Positions 7,943 through 14,985 of a stretch of 58,596 nucleotides of DNA are shown piece by piece (the stretch's first letter is position 1; each line of letters starts with the position of its first letter). The position numbers and the translations under genes are program-made. The stretch covers positions 1 to 58,596 of the forward strand of contig DFEA01000012.1 in assembly GCA_002368575.1 (NCBI GenBank). Direction: 5' to 3'. Source of the stretch: Lachnospiraceae bacterium UBA3814 (GTDB taxonomy: Bacteria; Bacillota; Clostridia; Lachnospirales; Lachnospiraceae). Under the pieces are notes generated by a model. The model ran no database searches and was not told the origin of the DNA. It worked only from the letters and a program-made list of their open reading frames with translations.

Positions 7943-8742
7943 TCAGTTATCATTTCCACGTGTCAGCTTATCTACTTCAAGCACATACGCATGGTCGCCG
8001 GTCCCCAATCTTGAGCCTGACTCCTTCCGGTAGCTGTCAAGCTGCTCCTTTGTAAGCTTCGGACCCTGTATATATTTTTCGTTTTCCCTGAGTACGGTCC
8101 AATACTGAGTCATGTTTACAGTCAGGGCAGGAATGATTTCTTCCTTCTTAAGCCCCAGCATTCCGGATGCGATCTCTTTGTAGAGGTTGAGAATACTCCC
8201 CAGTGCGCCGAAATATCTGTTTAAATGCAAGAGCTCCTGATCCTCGGGATCATCCTTGTCAAAATACTGCTTTGCCCCGCTGACGAGCTGGTTTGCATCC
8301 TGATCACACCTAAGGGAAAGCCAGAAGTCATCGTCAACAAGCGCCATAGCATCCTCAAGATTCACCTGCGACAGAAGGGTCCCGAAGCGCTTTGCAAGGC
8401 TTCCCTTTTTTCCGCATCCACCTGTGTCCTTCTGAGGTAAAGCCCACCGATCTTTTTCATGTCCCGTTCCTTGTTGTCAAAGGAGCCGTCTCCCATATAC
8501 GGGATCTCCCTGCGTATTTTTTCATCAAGCCCTTCTCTGGTAGGATCCTTATACTCTTCGGCATCAAACTTTTTATCTGAATGGTTGTAATTGCGCAAAC
8601 GCTTCTCATTCGCTTCCGCGGAGCCCAGATTTTTCAGATCCTCATACCCGTAGACCTTCTGAAAAGAAGCGCCTTGAAAAACAGAAGGTAAGGGCTGCTG
8701 CCGTATCGGACAGGCTGAGACTTCTTTTAAGTGGTCCTTCAC
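7943..8742 (-). pseudogene. Frameshifted gene fragment, unknown family
   Basis: Two overlapping minus-strand frames look like one protein broken by a frameshift. The upstream frame ends after ...TQVDAEKREAL and a spurious tail (stop at 8362). The downstream frame is already open there and reads KKGSLAKRFGTLLSQVNLED, then runs on to stop at 7943. Adding one A to the GGAAAAAAGGG run near 8405 would join them as DAEKKGSLAKRF. The product is hydrophilic and helical, with no recognised domain (FGALGSILNLYKEIASGML, KLTKEQLDSYRKESGSRLG). The first part, above about 8660, is probably antisense to the fragment on the other strand, so the natural start is missing. Programmed -1 slippage is an alternative to decay. 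Confidence 0.55.
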
Positions 8743-9281
8743 TGCAGGTCATAAGCCGCTTCATGACCGGAAACGCAAAAAAGGATGCCGACCTTTTATC
8801 CAAATATAAAAGAGGCGGGGAAAGCAGGGCATGCTGAACGAATACTACAGGACACACCTGAACAAAGAGATCAGCGGTAAGGCAGGCGACGGCGACCTGG
8901 GAGAGCAGAAGCTTCTGTCAGAGCTTATCTGGCAGGCAGAGGGCGCTGCTTTACGATATCAGAAAATCCCTCCGGGCCGGAAAGGCTCTTGCCTGCGCCA
9001 CAGCTACCCATGCTCTTTCGGTACATGACGTAAAGCTCTACAACGGCCGCTGGTTCATCCTTGTAAAGGACCCGCATAATATCAACAGCTTTGAGTACAC
9101 AAAGGATCAAAACGGAGCCCTGCGTTCTGACGGAAGCCTTATGGATAAGACCCAGAAGGTGAGGCAAAACAGCCGTGTAAGAAAGCTCGACGGGACGATG
9201 TTAAGCGCCGTTTTGGGGACCTCCTGGTGGGAGCTTAATGATTTTTCGGGAAACATCGCCTCGTACGTGGCCTGCCCCTGA
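8655..9281 (+). pseudogene. Multiply broken gene, end resembles calpain-type (C2) cysteine protease
   Basis: Three successive plus-strand frames read like one protein. The first runs from about 8655 to TGA 8835-8837 (EKKRLEKQKVRAAAVSDRLR). The second starts near 8831 (MLNEYYRTHLNKEISGK). The third runs from about 8940 to TGA 9279-9281, with THALSVHDVKLYNGRWFILV, DPHN and GTSWWELNDF. The last part resembles the end of a calpain catalytic domain, with HAxSV around the catalytic His, then a strand, then the Asn loop and a W-E-L-D-F strand. The Cys region is not present. At least two frameshifts make this a pseudogene. The family call rests on motif resemblance only. Confidence 0.5.
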
Positions 9282-9311
9282 GCATGGCTTCAGCTTATGA
9301 ATGGTATCTCT

Positions 9312-10106
9312 TCACAGCTCCCTCCCGAATACTCTCCACTGTGTAAGGGCCGGGAAGGGGGAGGGATCAGAGGGATCCTTTTTAAGCGCCCCCAGGCGGA
9401 CCCATTCCGTCCTGACCGGAGCCTTTGGCCTGAAGACCTGGCATTTTCCCGTCTTTTCAAATTGTATTTCCATGAAGCTTTCGTCGCTGAAGCTTAAGAT
9501 TCCGCTTACCCAGTGGTTGTCATGCGGAAAATCGGAACGGAGGAAAATATGGATCTCGTCTGCAAGGACCTCTCTTCCGAAAAATATGTCTATATGCGCG
9601 TCGGGATCCATTCCGCAGCCCCAGGAGGTATAGGGATAAAAGCCGTGTCCCGGGGTTATGAATAAGCCGTCTATCGTGTTCCTTGCGGCGAAAACGGATT
9701 CTCCGCGGGTCTCAACGGTAGCGGTGCAGTGGGGATAAACGCCGGTCTCCTCACGGACGTCAAGCGGATTCTCGCTCAGTAATTTATGCCCGCCTTCTTT
9801 TTCTGTATACATGGCGGAAAGCTGGTGGATTATACCGGTGAAGGCCTCCTGCGGGTAGGCCTCCTTTGCCCTTCCGAAGGGGACGGGAAAGCTGAAGCTT
9901 CCCTTTTTTAAATATACCGAAGCAGGATACAGAAGCTGATCTGTCTGGATACGCACAAAAGAGTCCTGCTTAGCCGTTACTTTGATGACATCGCCCGGCT
10001 CGTAGCTTCCGTACCAGACTATCTCACAATGCCCGCTGTTTTCGTCACGCTCACGGATATTTCCGTCCTTGTCGATGATCTCTATGGAAATCTGTTCTTT
10101 TATCAT
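9312..10106 (-). CDS. Discoidin/galactose-binding-like domain protein (264 aa)
   Basis: ATG 10106 is chosen because AAAAGGAGG lies seven bases upstream; the longer frame to 10316 runs through structured intergenic DNA. The N-terminal half is beta-rich (IVWYGSYEPGDVIKVTA, ASVYLKKGSFSFPVPFG). The C-terminal half resembles an F5/8-type-C/discoidin-like sandwich: ARNTIDGLF, YTSWGCGMDPDAHIDIFFG, EIHIFLRSDFPHDNHW, TEWVRLGALKK and WRVFG. Such domains bind carbohydrate in known proteins. There is no signal peptide, so it probably acts in the cytoplasm. Its neighbour on the other strand is a GH13 glucosidase. The exact ligand is unknown. Confidence 0.7.
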   Translation of the reverse strand: MIKEQISIEIIDKDGNIRERDENSGHCEIVWYGSYEPGDVIKVTAKQDSFVRIQTDQLLYPASVYLKKGSFSFPVPFGRAKEAYPQEAFTGIIHQLSAMYTEKEGGHKLLSENPLDVREETGVYPHCTATVETRGESVFAARNTIDGLFITPGHGFYPYTSWGCGMDPDAHIDIFFGREVLADEIHIFLRSDFPHDNHWVSGILSFSDESFMEIQFEKTGKCQVFRPKAPVRTEWVRLGALKKDPSDPSPFPALTQWRVFGREL

Positions 10107-10209
10107 GCCGTCTGCCTCCTTTTTAAACTTTTTAAAGATAAACTTATCGTATATTATGTAAACTATCACATAGACTTGTTCCGGCGCTTCGCTTGACCCG
10201 TGAATTGCT

Positions 10210-10323
10210 GCGCAACTCATGGTTGCGCGCCCAAAACTCACTCGCGAATCAGTTCCGACAAGGTCGGAACATAATTTGCTCGTTATCTTATGGCACCGTA
10301 AAAGACCGGTGCTCATAAGATAA
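10210..10323. repeat. Cluster of three hairpins, possible dispersed palindromic element
   Basis: Three stem-loops lie in a row: GCGCAAC 10210-10216 with GTTGCGC 10222-10228; GTTCCGAC 10252-10259 with GTCGGAAC 10263-10270; and TTATCTTATG/GCACCG (10283-10298) with CGGTGC/CATAAGATAA (10307-10323, one bulged T). Together with the promoter at 10390 they fill the 356-base gap between two divergent genes. The compact layout resembles REP or MITE-like repeats. No second copy is present in this window. Confidence 0.6.
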
Positions 10324-10389
10324 ATTATACATCCCGGGGTGGTTTTTTCCAGTATATATGCTCTGAAAAAAACTTTTTTAATTTACGCA

Positions 10390-10418
10390 TTGCAATCAGG
10401 TGTATTAGGAAATACAAT
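10390..10418 (+). promoter_or_regulatory. Promoter for the GH13 gene
   Basis: TTGCAA 10390-10395 and TACAAT 10413-10418 are separated by exactly 17 bases, 44 bases upstream of the GH13 start codon. No catabolite-response element is clearly seen. Confidence 0.6.
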
Positions 10419-10462
10419 AACGGAAAACAGCTTTGACCTGATTATTATGGAGGACTTATTTT

Positions 10463-12043
10463 ATGGCAGCAAAATGGCTAAAGGACACTGTATTTTATGA
10501 GATATATCCCCAGTCGTTCAAGGATTCGAACGGGGATGGTATCGGAGACATAGGAGGTATTATCGAAAAGCTCGGCTATATCAAGGAGCTGGGCTGCAAC
10601 GCGCTCTGGATAAACCCCTGCTTTGATTCACCCTTTAAGGATGCGGGCTATGATGTTCGTGACTATAAGAAGGTAGCTCCGAGGTACGGGACCAATGAGG
10701 ACCTTTTCAGGCTTTTTGAGGAGGCTCACAAAAAAGGGATCCGCGTGCTGCTCGATCTGGTGCCGGGGCACACCTCGGAGGAGCATCCGTGGTTTTCAGA
10801 AAGTCAGAAGGCGCAGAAAAACGAGTATTCGGACCGGTTCATATGGACGGATTTCTGCTTTAAGGGGGCAAAGGGGCTGCCCTATGTCGGCGGAGAGAGT
10901 GAGCGCAGCGGCTGTTATATCCTTAACTTCTTCAAGTGCCAGCCGGCTCTTAACTACGGCTTCCTGGAGGTCACGGAGCCATGGCAGAAAAGCTTCAGGG
11001 ATCCTGCCGCTATCGCTACGAGGGAGGCAATCAAGGATATCATGCGCTTCTGGCTTTCCCATGGATGTGACGGCTTCCGTGTGGATATGGCATCCTCGCT
11101 CGTAAAAAATGACGATGAGAAGAAATCGGGTACCAGTGCGGTATGGAGAGATGTGCGGCGTATGCTGGAGCTTGAATTTCCGGATGCGGCCATGGTCGCG
11201 GAGTGGAGCAATCCGCCTCTTGCGCTCCGCGCGGGCTACGATATGGATTTCTTCCTTAACGACGCGGGCAACGGCTATTCGACCCTGATGCGTGATTATT
11301 ACAATCACGGAGGGAGCATTCACGGGGACAAAAGCGCTGAGGACCACAGCTACTTCAAAAAGGATGCCGGAGGGAATATCAATCGTTTTCTGGATCAGTA
11401 TCTTGACTGGTACGAGGACACAAGGGAGTACGGGTATATTTCCCTGCTGACCTGCAATCATGATACCATCCGTCCCAGCTACAATCTTGACCGTGAGGAA
11501 TTAAAGCTTGCCTATGCGTTCCTGTTTACACTTCCGGGGGTTCCGTTTTTGTATTACGGGGACGAGATTGGGATGAAATATCTTGACGTGCCTACTAAGG
11601 AAGGCGGGTATTTCCGCACAGGCTCCAGAACGCCGATGCAGTGGGACGATACCGCAAACCTCGGCTTCTCCGGTGGGAAGGCAGAGAATCTCTATCTGCC
11701 TGTGGACGCTTCGGCCGACGCGCCTACCGTAAAGGCTCAGGAGAGCGATCCTGACTCTCTGCTGAATACGGTGCGCGCTATACTGGCTCTTCGTCACAGT
11801 AAGGAGGATCTGCAGGCTGATGCAGAGCTTAGGATGATCTGCACTGAGCCGGACAGGCCCCTGGTTTACATGCGAGGCAAACTCCTTTGTATCTTAAACC
11901 CCGGCGGAAGCGGGGCCGACTTTACCCTTCCCAAGGAGCTCTCAGAGAAGCTTAATAATGAGGTGCTGTTTAAGATCGGAGAGGCTTCTGCGGAAAAAGG
12001 GAGTGTTCATGTGGGCGCACAGTCATTTGCGGTAATTCAATAG
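10463..12043 (+). CDS. GH13 alpha-glucosidase/trehalose-synthase-like enzyme (526 aa)
   Basis: The start FYEIYPQSFKDSNGDGIGDI is typical of the GH13 oligo-1,6-glucosidase/trehalose synthase branch. Conserved region I is the DLVPGHTS segment. The nucleophile D208 lies in DGFRVDMAS, the general acid E247 in VAEWSN and the third carboxylate D334 in CNHDTI. The family retaining mechanism is therefore complete. The C-terminal 90 residues form a beta domain. There is no signal peptide, so it is a cytoplasmic enzyme for imported alpha-glucosides. GGAGG precedes ATG 10463, and a strong terminator follows, so it is probably transcribed alone. Choice between hydrolase and sugar isomerase cannot be made by eye. 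Confidence 0.88.
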   Translation: MAAKWLKDTVFYEIYPQSFKDSNGDGIGDIGGIIEKLGYIKELGCNALWINPCFDSPFKDAGYDVRDYKKVAPRYGTNEDLFRLFEEAHKKGIRVLLDLVPGHTSEEHPWFSESQKAQKNEYSDRFIWTDFCFKGAKGLPYVGGESERSGCYILNFFKCQPALNYGFLEVTEPWQKSFRDPAAIATREAIKDIMRFWLSHGCDGFRVDMASSLVKNDDEKKSGTSAVWRDVRRMLELEFPDAAMVAEWSNPPLALRAGYDMDFFLNDAGNGYSTLMRDYYNHGGSIHGDKSAEDHSYFKKDAGGNINRFLDQYLDWYEDTREYGYISLLTCNHDTIRPSYNLDREELKLAYAFLFTLPGVPFLYYGDEIGMKYLDVPTKEGGYFRTGSRTPMQWDDTANLGFSGGKAENLYLPVDASADAPTVKAQESDPDSLLNTVRAILALRHSKEDLQADAELRMICTEPDRPLVYMRGKLLCILNPGGSGADFTLPKELSEKLNNEVLFKIGEASAEKGSVHVGAQSFAVIQ

Positions 12044-12068
12044 GTTCAAAAGAGATGGGCTAATACCG

Positions 12069-12115
12069 AAAATCCCTGCAGGCTAAGTAAAATAAAGGCT
12101 TGCAGGGATTTTTAT
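12069..12115 (+). terminator. Rho-independent terminator after GH13 gene
   Basis: AAAATCCCTGCA (12069-12080) and TGCAGGGATTTT (12101-12112) form a 12-base-pair stem followed by T residues. The rest of the 12044-12357 gap holds only a promoter at 12267 and A+T-rich sequence. Confidence 0.85.
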
Positions 12116-12266
12116 CCTGCTCTGCAAAGGAAGTAGAAATGGATTACATGGAAAGCTTCCCCTCACATCTTCCCTTGTGTTATATCGCACCATATGGGTA
12201 TACGAGACCTGTAAGCTCATGAAATACATGCCCCGGAATGAAAAATCCCCATAAAATTAAAATATC

Positions 12267-12295
12267 TGGACAAAATGTCAAAATAAATATAAAAT
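12267..12295 (+). promoter_or_regulatory. Putative promoter for the AAA ATPase gene
   Basis: TGGACA and TAAAAT are separated by 17 bases, about 60 bases before ATG 12358, within a stretch visibly richer in A and T than the flanks. Confidence 0.45.
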
Positions 12296-12357
12296 ATTCT
12301 TGCAAGAATCTAATTATTCGGATCAAAGCGTACAAAATGTTTGTTTAAGGGGACAAT

Positions 12358-13821
12358 ATGGAGAAATACAGCGTTCGGATTATGCGATCCGAAATTTCTG
12401 GCATAAAAAATGTGAATTATGGTGAAGTCAATTATATGAACTGCGGAAGCATCAATTCCAAAGGGAAAATCACTAAGACAGATATAGTTGGCGTATATGG
12501 TCAGAACGGTTCTGGTAAGACAGCACTTGTGGAATCTCTGGATATTCTCAGATATATCCTCCGGGGAGTTGCTGTTCCGTACAGCATATATGGCGGAATT
12601 CTTTCTCCGGATAAAGATACTTCCATATCCACCGAGTTTTTCATTGAAAATGGCGTCACGAAGTACAAGGTTTCTTATACTGCCTTTTTGCGCAAAAACA
12701 TTGAAAAAGAACGGATTGAGATCCGTAAGGAAAAGTTGATCTATTGGCAACGTGGTTCTGCCTGGAAATGTAAAAGAGACATCGAATTTGAAAACCCTGA
12801 TTATGACGATGATAATCTTCTTGACCAAAAGCAGATCAGTGTAACATCGGAGCATGAAAGCGCCCTTAAGACAATATCATTTTTATGGTCTATGGAAAAA
12901 CTGGCTCTGATCTGCGCTCAAAACTGCACTTCTGTGTTTTTTAACAGACTGGTGTTCAATGCCTGTCGCTCATTGAATAAAAACGAAGACGAGATAGCTT
13001 TTCGGGACACTATTATGGGGCTGATGCAGTTTGGCCTTGTAGACCTGAACGTAGTCAAAGTAAATGAACTGGGAAAGATCAACAGTAATCAGATCATTCC
13101 TATCTTTGTTCACAGAGAAACAGAATCCAGTATCACACAGGAATGCATCAATTTGTATATTGCAGGAATGTCAGAAATTCCTTCGGACGCATATTCACAA
13201 GTGCAGTCTGCTCTGGATGCGATCAATGTAGCCATGCGTTCTATAGTGCCCAATCTTCAAGTGGAGATTGAAAAAAAGATGGAAATAGAGCGTCCGGATG
13301 GTACGAAAGCTGTTCAAGTCGAGGTCTATGCCAACAGAGATTCAAAGAGGTTTTTACTAAAATATGAATCGGAGGGCATCAAACGTATTGTATCCATCCT
13401 TAACTATCTGATTTCGGTGTTCAATAATCCCAGAGTGTGTCTTGTAGTAGATGAGCTTGATTCGGGTATATTTGAATATCTTCTTGGTGAGCTTCTTGGA
13501 TTACTGCATAAAGATATGAAAGGTCAACTCATCTTTACATCTCACAACCTGAGAATTCTCGAAAAGTTGGATGCTAAGAATATTATCTGCTCTACGATTA
13601 ATCCCGACAATAGGTATATTCGGCTTGTCGGTATAGAAAAAAATCATAATAAGCGTGATTTTTACATACGAACAATAACAGTTGGCGGACAAAAGGAAGA
13701 ACTCTATGATGAAGATGACCTTATCGCTATGGGCTATGCCTTTAGAAAAGCGGGAAGGATGGAAGCCGACCAGGTAAATCTTCGATTTTCTCCCGAGGCC
13801 GAAAGCGCCTTACATAACTGA
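12358..13821 (+). CDS. AAA_15-type ATPase of a probable ATPase/TOPRIM defence pair (487 aa)
   Basis: Walker A is GVYGQNGSGKTAL (near residue 45), which directly follows a short N-terminal strand region as in RecF/OLD-like ABC ATPases. Walker B is CLVVDELDSGIFE and the switch segment is IFTSHNLRILE. The middle is helical and variable. In this family, ATPases encoded just upstream of a small TOPRIM protein act in phage defence (OLD, AbiL, PARIS types). Here the next gene starts like such a TOPRIM protein but is truncated. The gene is A+T-rich with codon use unlike its neighbours (many AAA, ATT, GAT), suggesting recent transfer. AAGGGG precedes the ATG. The ATPase frame itself is intact. Confidence 0.8.
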   Translation: MEKYSVRIMRSEISGIKNVNYGEVNYMNCGSINSKGKITKTDIVGVYGQNGSGKTALVESLDILRYILRGVAVPYSIYGGILSPDKDTSISTEFFIENGVTKYKVSYTAFLRKNIEKERIEIRKEKLIYWQRGSAWKCKRDIEFENPDYDDDNLLDQKQISVTSEHESALKTISFLWSMEKLALICAQNCTSVFFNRLVFNACRSLNKNEDEIAFRDTIMGLMQFGLVDLNVVKVNELGKINSNQIIPIFVHRETESSITQECINLYIAGMSEIPSDAYSQVQSALDAINVAMRSIVPNLQVEIEKKMEIERPDGTKAVQVEVYANRDSKRFLLKYESEGIKRIVSILNYLISVFNNPRVCLVVDELDSGIFEYLLGELLGLLHKDMKGQLIFTSHNLRILEKLDAKNIICSTINPDNRYIRLVGIEKNHNKRDFYIRTITVGGQKEELYDEDDLIAMGYAFRKAGRMEADQVNLRFSPEAESALHN

Positions 13822-13839
13822 ATGTAGGAGGACATTGAT

Positions 13840-13974
13840 ATGGGAGAAACAAGGAAAACCGTCCTGTTTATTGTAGAAGGTCCTTCCGATAAATCAGCGT
13901 TAGAAAAAATATTTATACGCGGAAGAGACCTGAATGTCAAAGAATGTTTGCGGCCCTTGAATGTTAACGGATAA
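13840..13974 (+). pseudogene. Truncated TOPRIM-type partner gene (first 44 codons)
   Basis: A good ribosome site (TAGGAGGA) precedes ATG 13840, 18 bases after the ATPase stop. The first 25 residues, including TVLFIVEGPSDKSALEKIF, match the opening strand and Glu-containing loop (VEGxSD) of TOPRIM nucleases found beside AAA_15 ATPases. The frame then runs into unrelated sequence (RGRDLNVKECLRPL) and stops at 13972-13974. Intact partners have roughly 200-300 residues, including the acidic DxD motif, none of which is present. The deletion lies next to an inverted-repeat element at 14083. Confidence 0.7.
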
Positions 13975-14082
13975 CTCACCGGAAAGACCGGCAGGGCAAT
14001 CGCTTAATACCCTCATAACCCAGGTAGGATATGCAGATCATAAAAAGCCCGTATCCGAGCTTTTGCGCAGCTCACTTAACGA

Positions 14083-14193
14083 AAAGCGATTTTTATAGAA
14101 AACCTTTCAACCCTGTTTGAGCTCGCGCACTAAATTCCTTCAATAACTGTGAAGCGAGTTGTTGAAAGGTTTTCTGCTTATAAAAATTGCTTT
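14083..14193. mobile_element. 110-bp inverted-repeat element, MITE-like
   Basis: The left arm 14083-14111 and right arm 14161-14193 are inverted copies with one mismatch and one four-base insertion (TGCT, 14175-14178). The shared ends of the arms are GAAAACCTTTCAAC and GTTGAAAGGTTTTC. About 49 bases lie between them and encode nothing. The size and structure fit a miniature inverted-repeat element or a duplicated end of the neighbouring sequence. No target-site duplication was identified. Confidence 0.5.
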
Positions 14194-14370
14194 GAGTTTA
14201 GAGAGCTGCAGCCGCGAAGAGACGGGCTTTCTTATGATCGGCATATCCTACACAGCCTTGGGGTATTAAGCGATTGCCCTGAAAGGCCGAAGATCATGGT
14301 GGAAGGAGAAGCCCTGTTCTGTTATAATCTGGAGGGACAGGATGAAACCTTATTTGCCGGACAGGTATGA
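14149..14370 (+). CDS. Unknown small protein or gene fragment (73 aa)
   Basis: The frame begins at GTG 14149 inside the inverted-repeat element and lacks a clear ribosome site, so the natural start was probably lost. It reads FEFRELQPRRDGLSYDRHIL, then SLGVLSDCPERPK and MVEGEALFCYNLEGQDETLF. It ends 12 bases before the Uma2-type gene. No family was recognised. It could be the C-terminal piece of a larger gene truncated by the same event that cut the TOPRIM gene. Confidence 0.35.
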   Translation: MKRVVERFSAYKNCFEFRELQPRRDGLSYDRHILHSLGVLSDCPERPKIMVEGEALFCYNLEGQDETLFAGQV

Positions 14371-14382
14371 AGGAGGCATGTT

Positions 14383-14898
14383 ATGGACAACGTACTTGAA
14401 ATGTCAAATATGTATCCCGAGCACAGATTTGTAATGAGCAATCTTGAGAAGATATTGGACAGATATACTTCAAAGCTGAAATGTGTAGCCTTACGGGAAG
14501 CAAAATATGAATGGACAGAATATCCGGGTGAGAAATTCGAGCCTGATGTCAGCCTGTTATGCGGGATAAGACATCGTAAAAAGCTGTGCTATACAGACGT
14601 TCCGAGATTCGTGGCGGAGGTCCTTTCCGATTCTACCGAGCAGGCAGACAGAAACATAAAAATGGAGGTCTATGCAAGGGTCGGCGTACAGGAGTACTGG
14701 CTTATCGATTGGCGTACCCCGGGCGGAACCGTAGAAAGATATCTGCTTGATGACGCCGGGGAGCGCTATCTGCTGCATGATATAAAAAATGGGAATGAGG
14801 ATGCGGATGTAACACTTAATATTATATCCTTTCCTATGTGGACCTTCAGGCTCAGCGAGCTCATGAAGCATATAGGAGAGGATGAAATTACCGAATAG
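14383..14898 (+). CDS. Uma2-family (DUF820) restriction-endonuclease-fold protein (171 aa)
   Basis: The core matches Uma2 proteins, which have a PD-(D/E)XK fold: FEPDVSLLC carries the catalytic Asp, FVAEVLSDSTEQADRNIKME the Glu and following residues, and YARVGVQEYWLIDW closes the fold. The N-terminal region is short for the family (usually about 190 residues) and lacks the common YELIDG opening. AAGGAGG precedes the ATG. Uma2 proteins are common in genomes with mobile DNA, but their function is largely unknown. It sits between the defence-like remnant and the formate dehydrogenase operon. Confidence 0.8.
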   Translation: MDNVLEMSNMYPEHRFVMSNLEKILDRYTSKLKCVALREAKYEWTEYPGEKFEPDVSLLCGIRHRKKLCYTDVPRFVAEVLSDSTEQADRNIKMEVYARVGVQEYWLIDWRTPGGTVERYLLDDAGERYLLHDIKNGNEDADVTLNIISFPMWTFRLSELMKHIGEDEITE

Positions 14899-14910
14899 AC
14901 TGAAAAAATG

Positions 14911-14919
14911 TGTTATAAT
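14911..14919 (+). promoter_or_regulatory. Extended -10 promoter for the formate dehydrogenase operon
   Basis: TGTTATAAT is a perfect extended -10. Transcription would start near 14926, about 60 bases before the preferred ATG 14986. No convincing -35 is visible. Confidence 0.55.
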
Positions 14920-14985
14920 CCTGAAAAGGTATTGTGATTTACAGGCATTATCCTGATGCCTGTAGGGTTCTTCCGGAGGGCGGTC

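Noticed and set aside
9312..10316. Long version of the discoidin-like ORF extending to 10316
   Set aside because: The extra 70 codons run through the three-hairpin region and lack a ribosome site, while ATG 10106 has AGGAGG at a normal distance.
10796..11461. 221-codon antisense ORF under the GH13 gene
   Set aside because: The GH13 catalytic residues D208, E247 and D334 lie on the opposite strand.
12310..12855. Antisense ORF of 181 codons inside the AAA ATPase gene
   Set aside because: It lies opposite a gene with clear Walker motifs, has no ribosome site and no recognisable protein features.
14881..14985. Earlier start (ATG 14956) for the NuoF/GltD-type gene
   Set aside because: There is no ribosome site before 14956, while GGAGGG lies five bases before ATG 14986.
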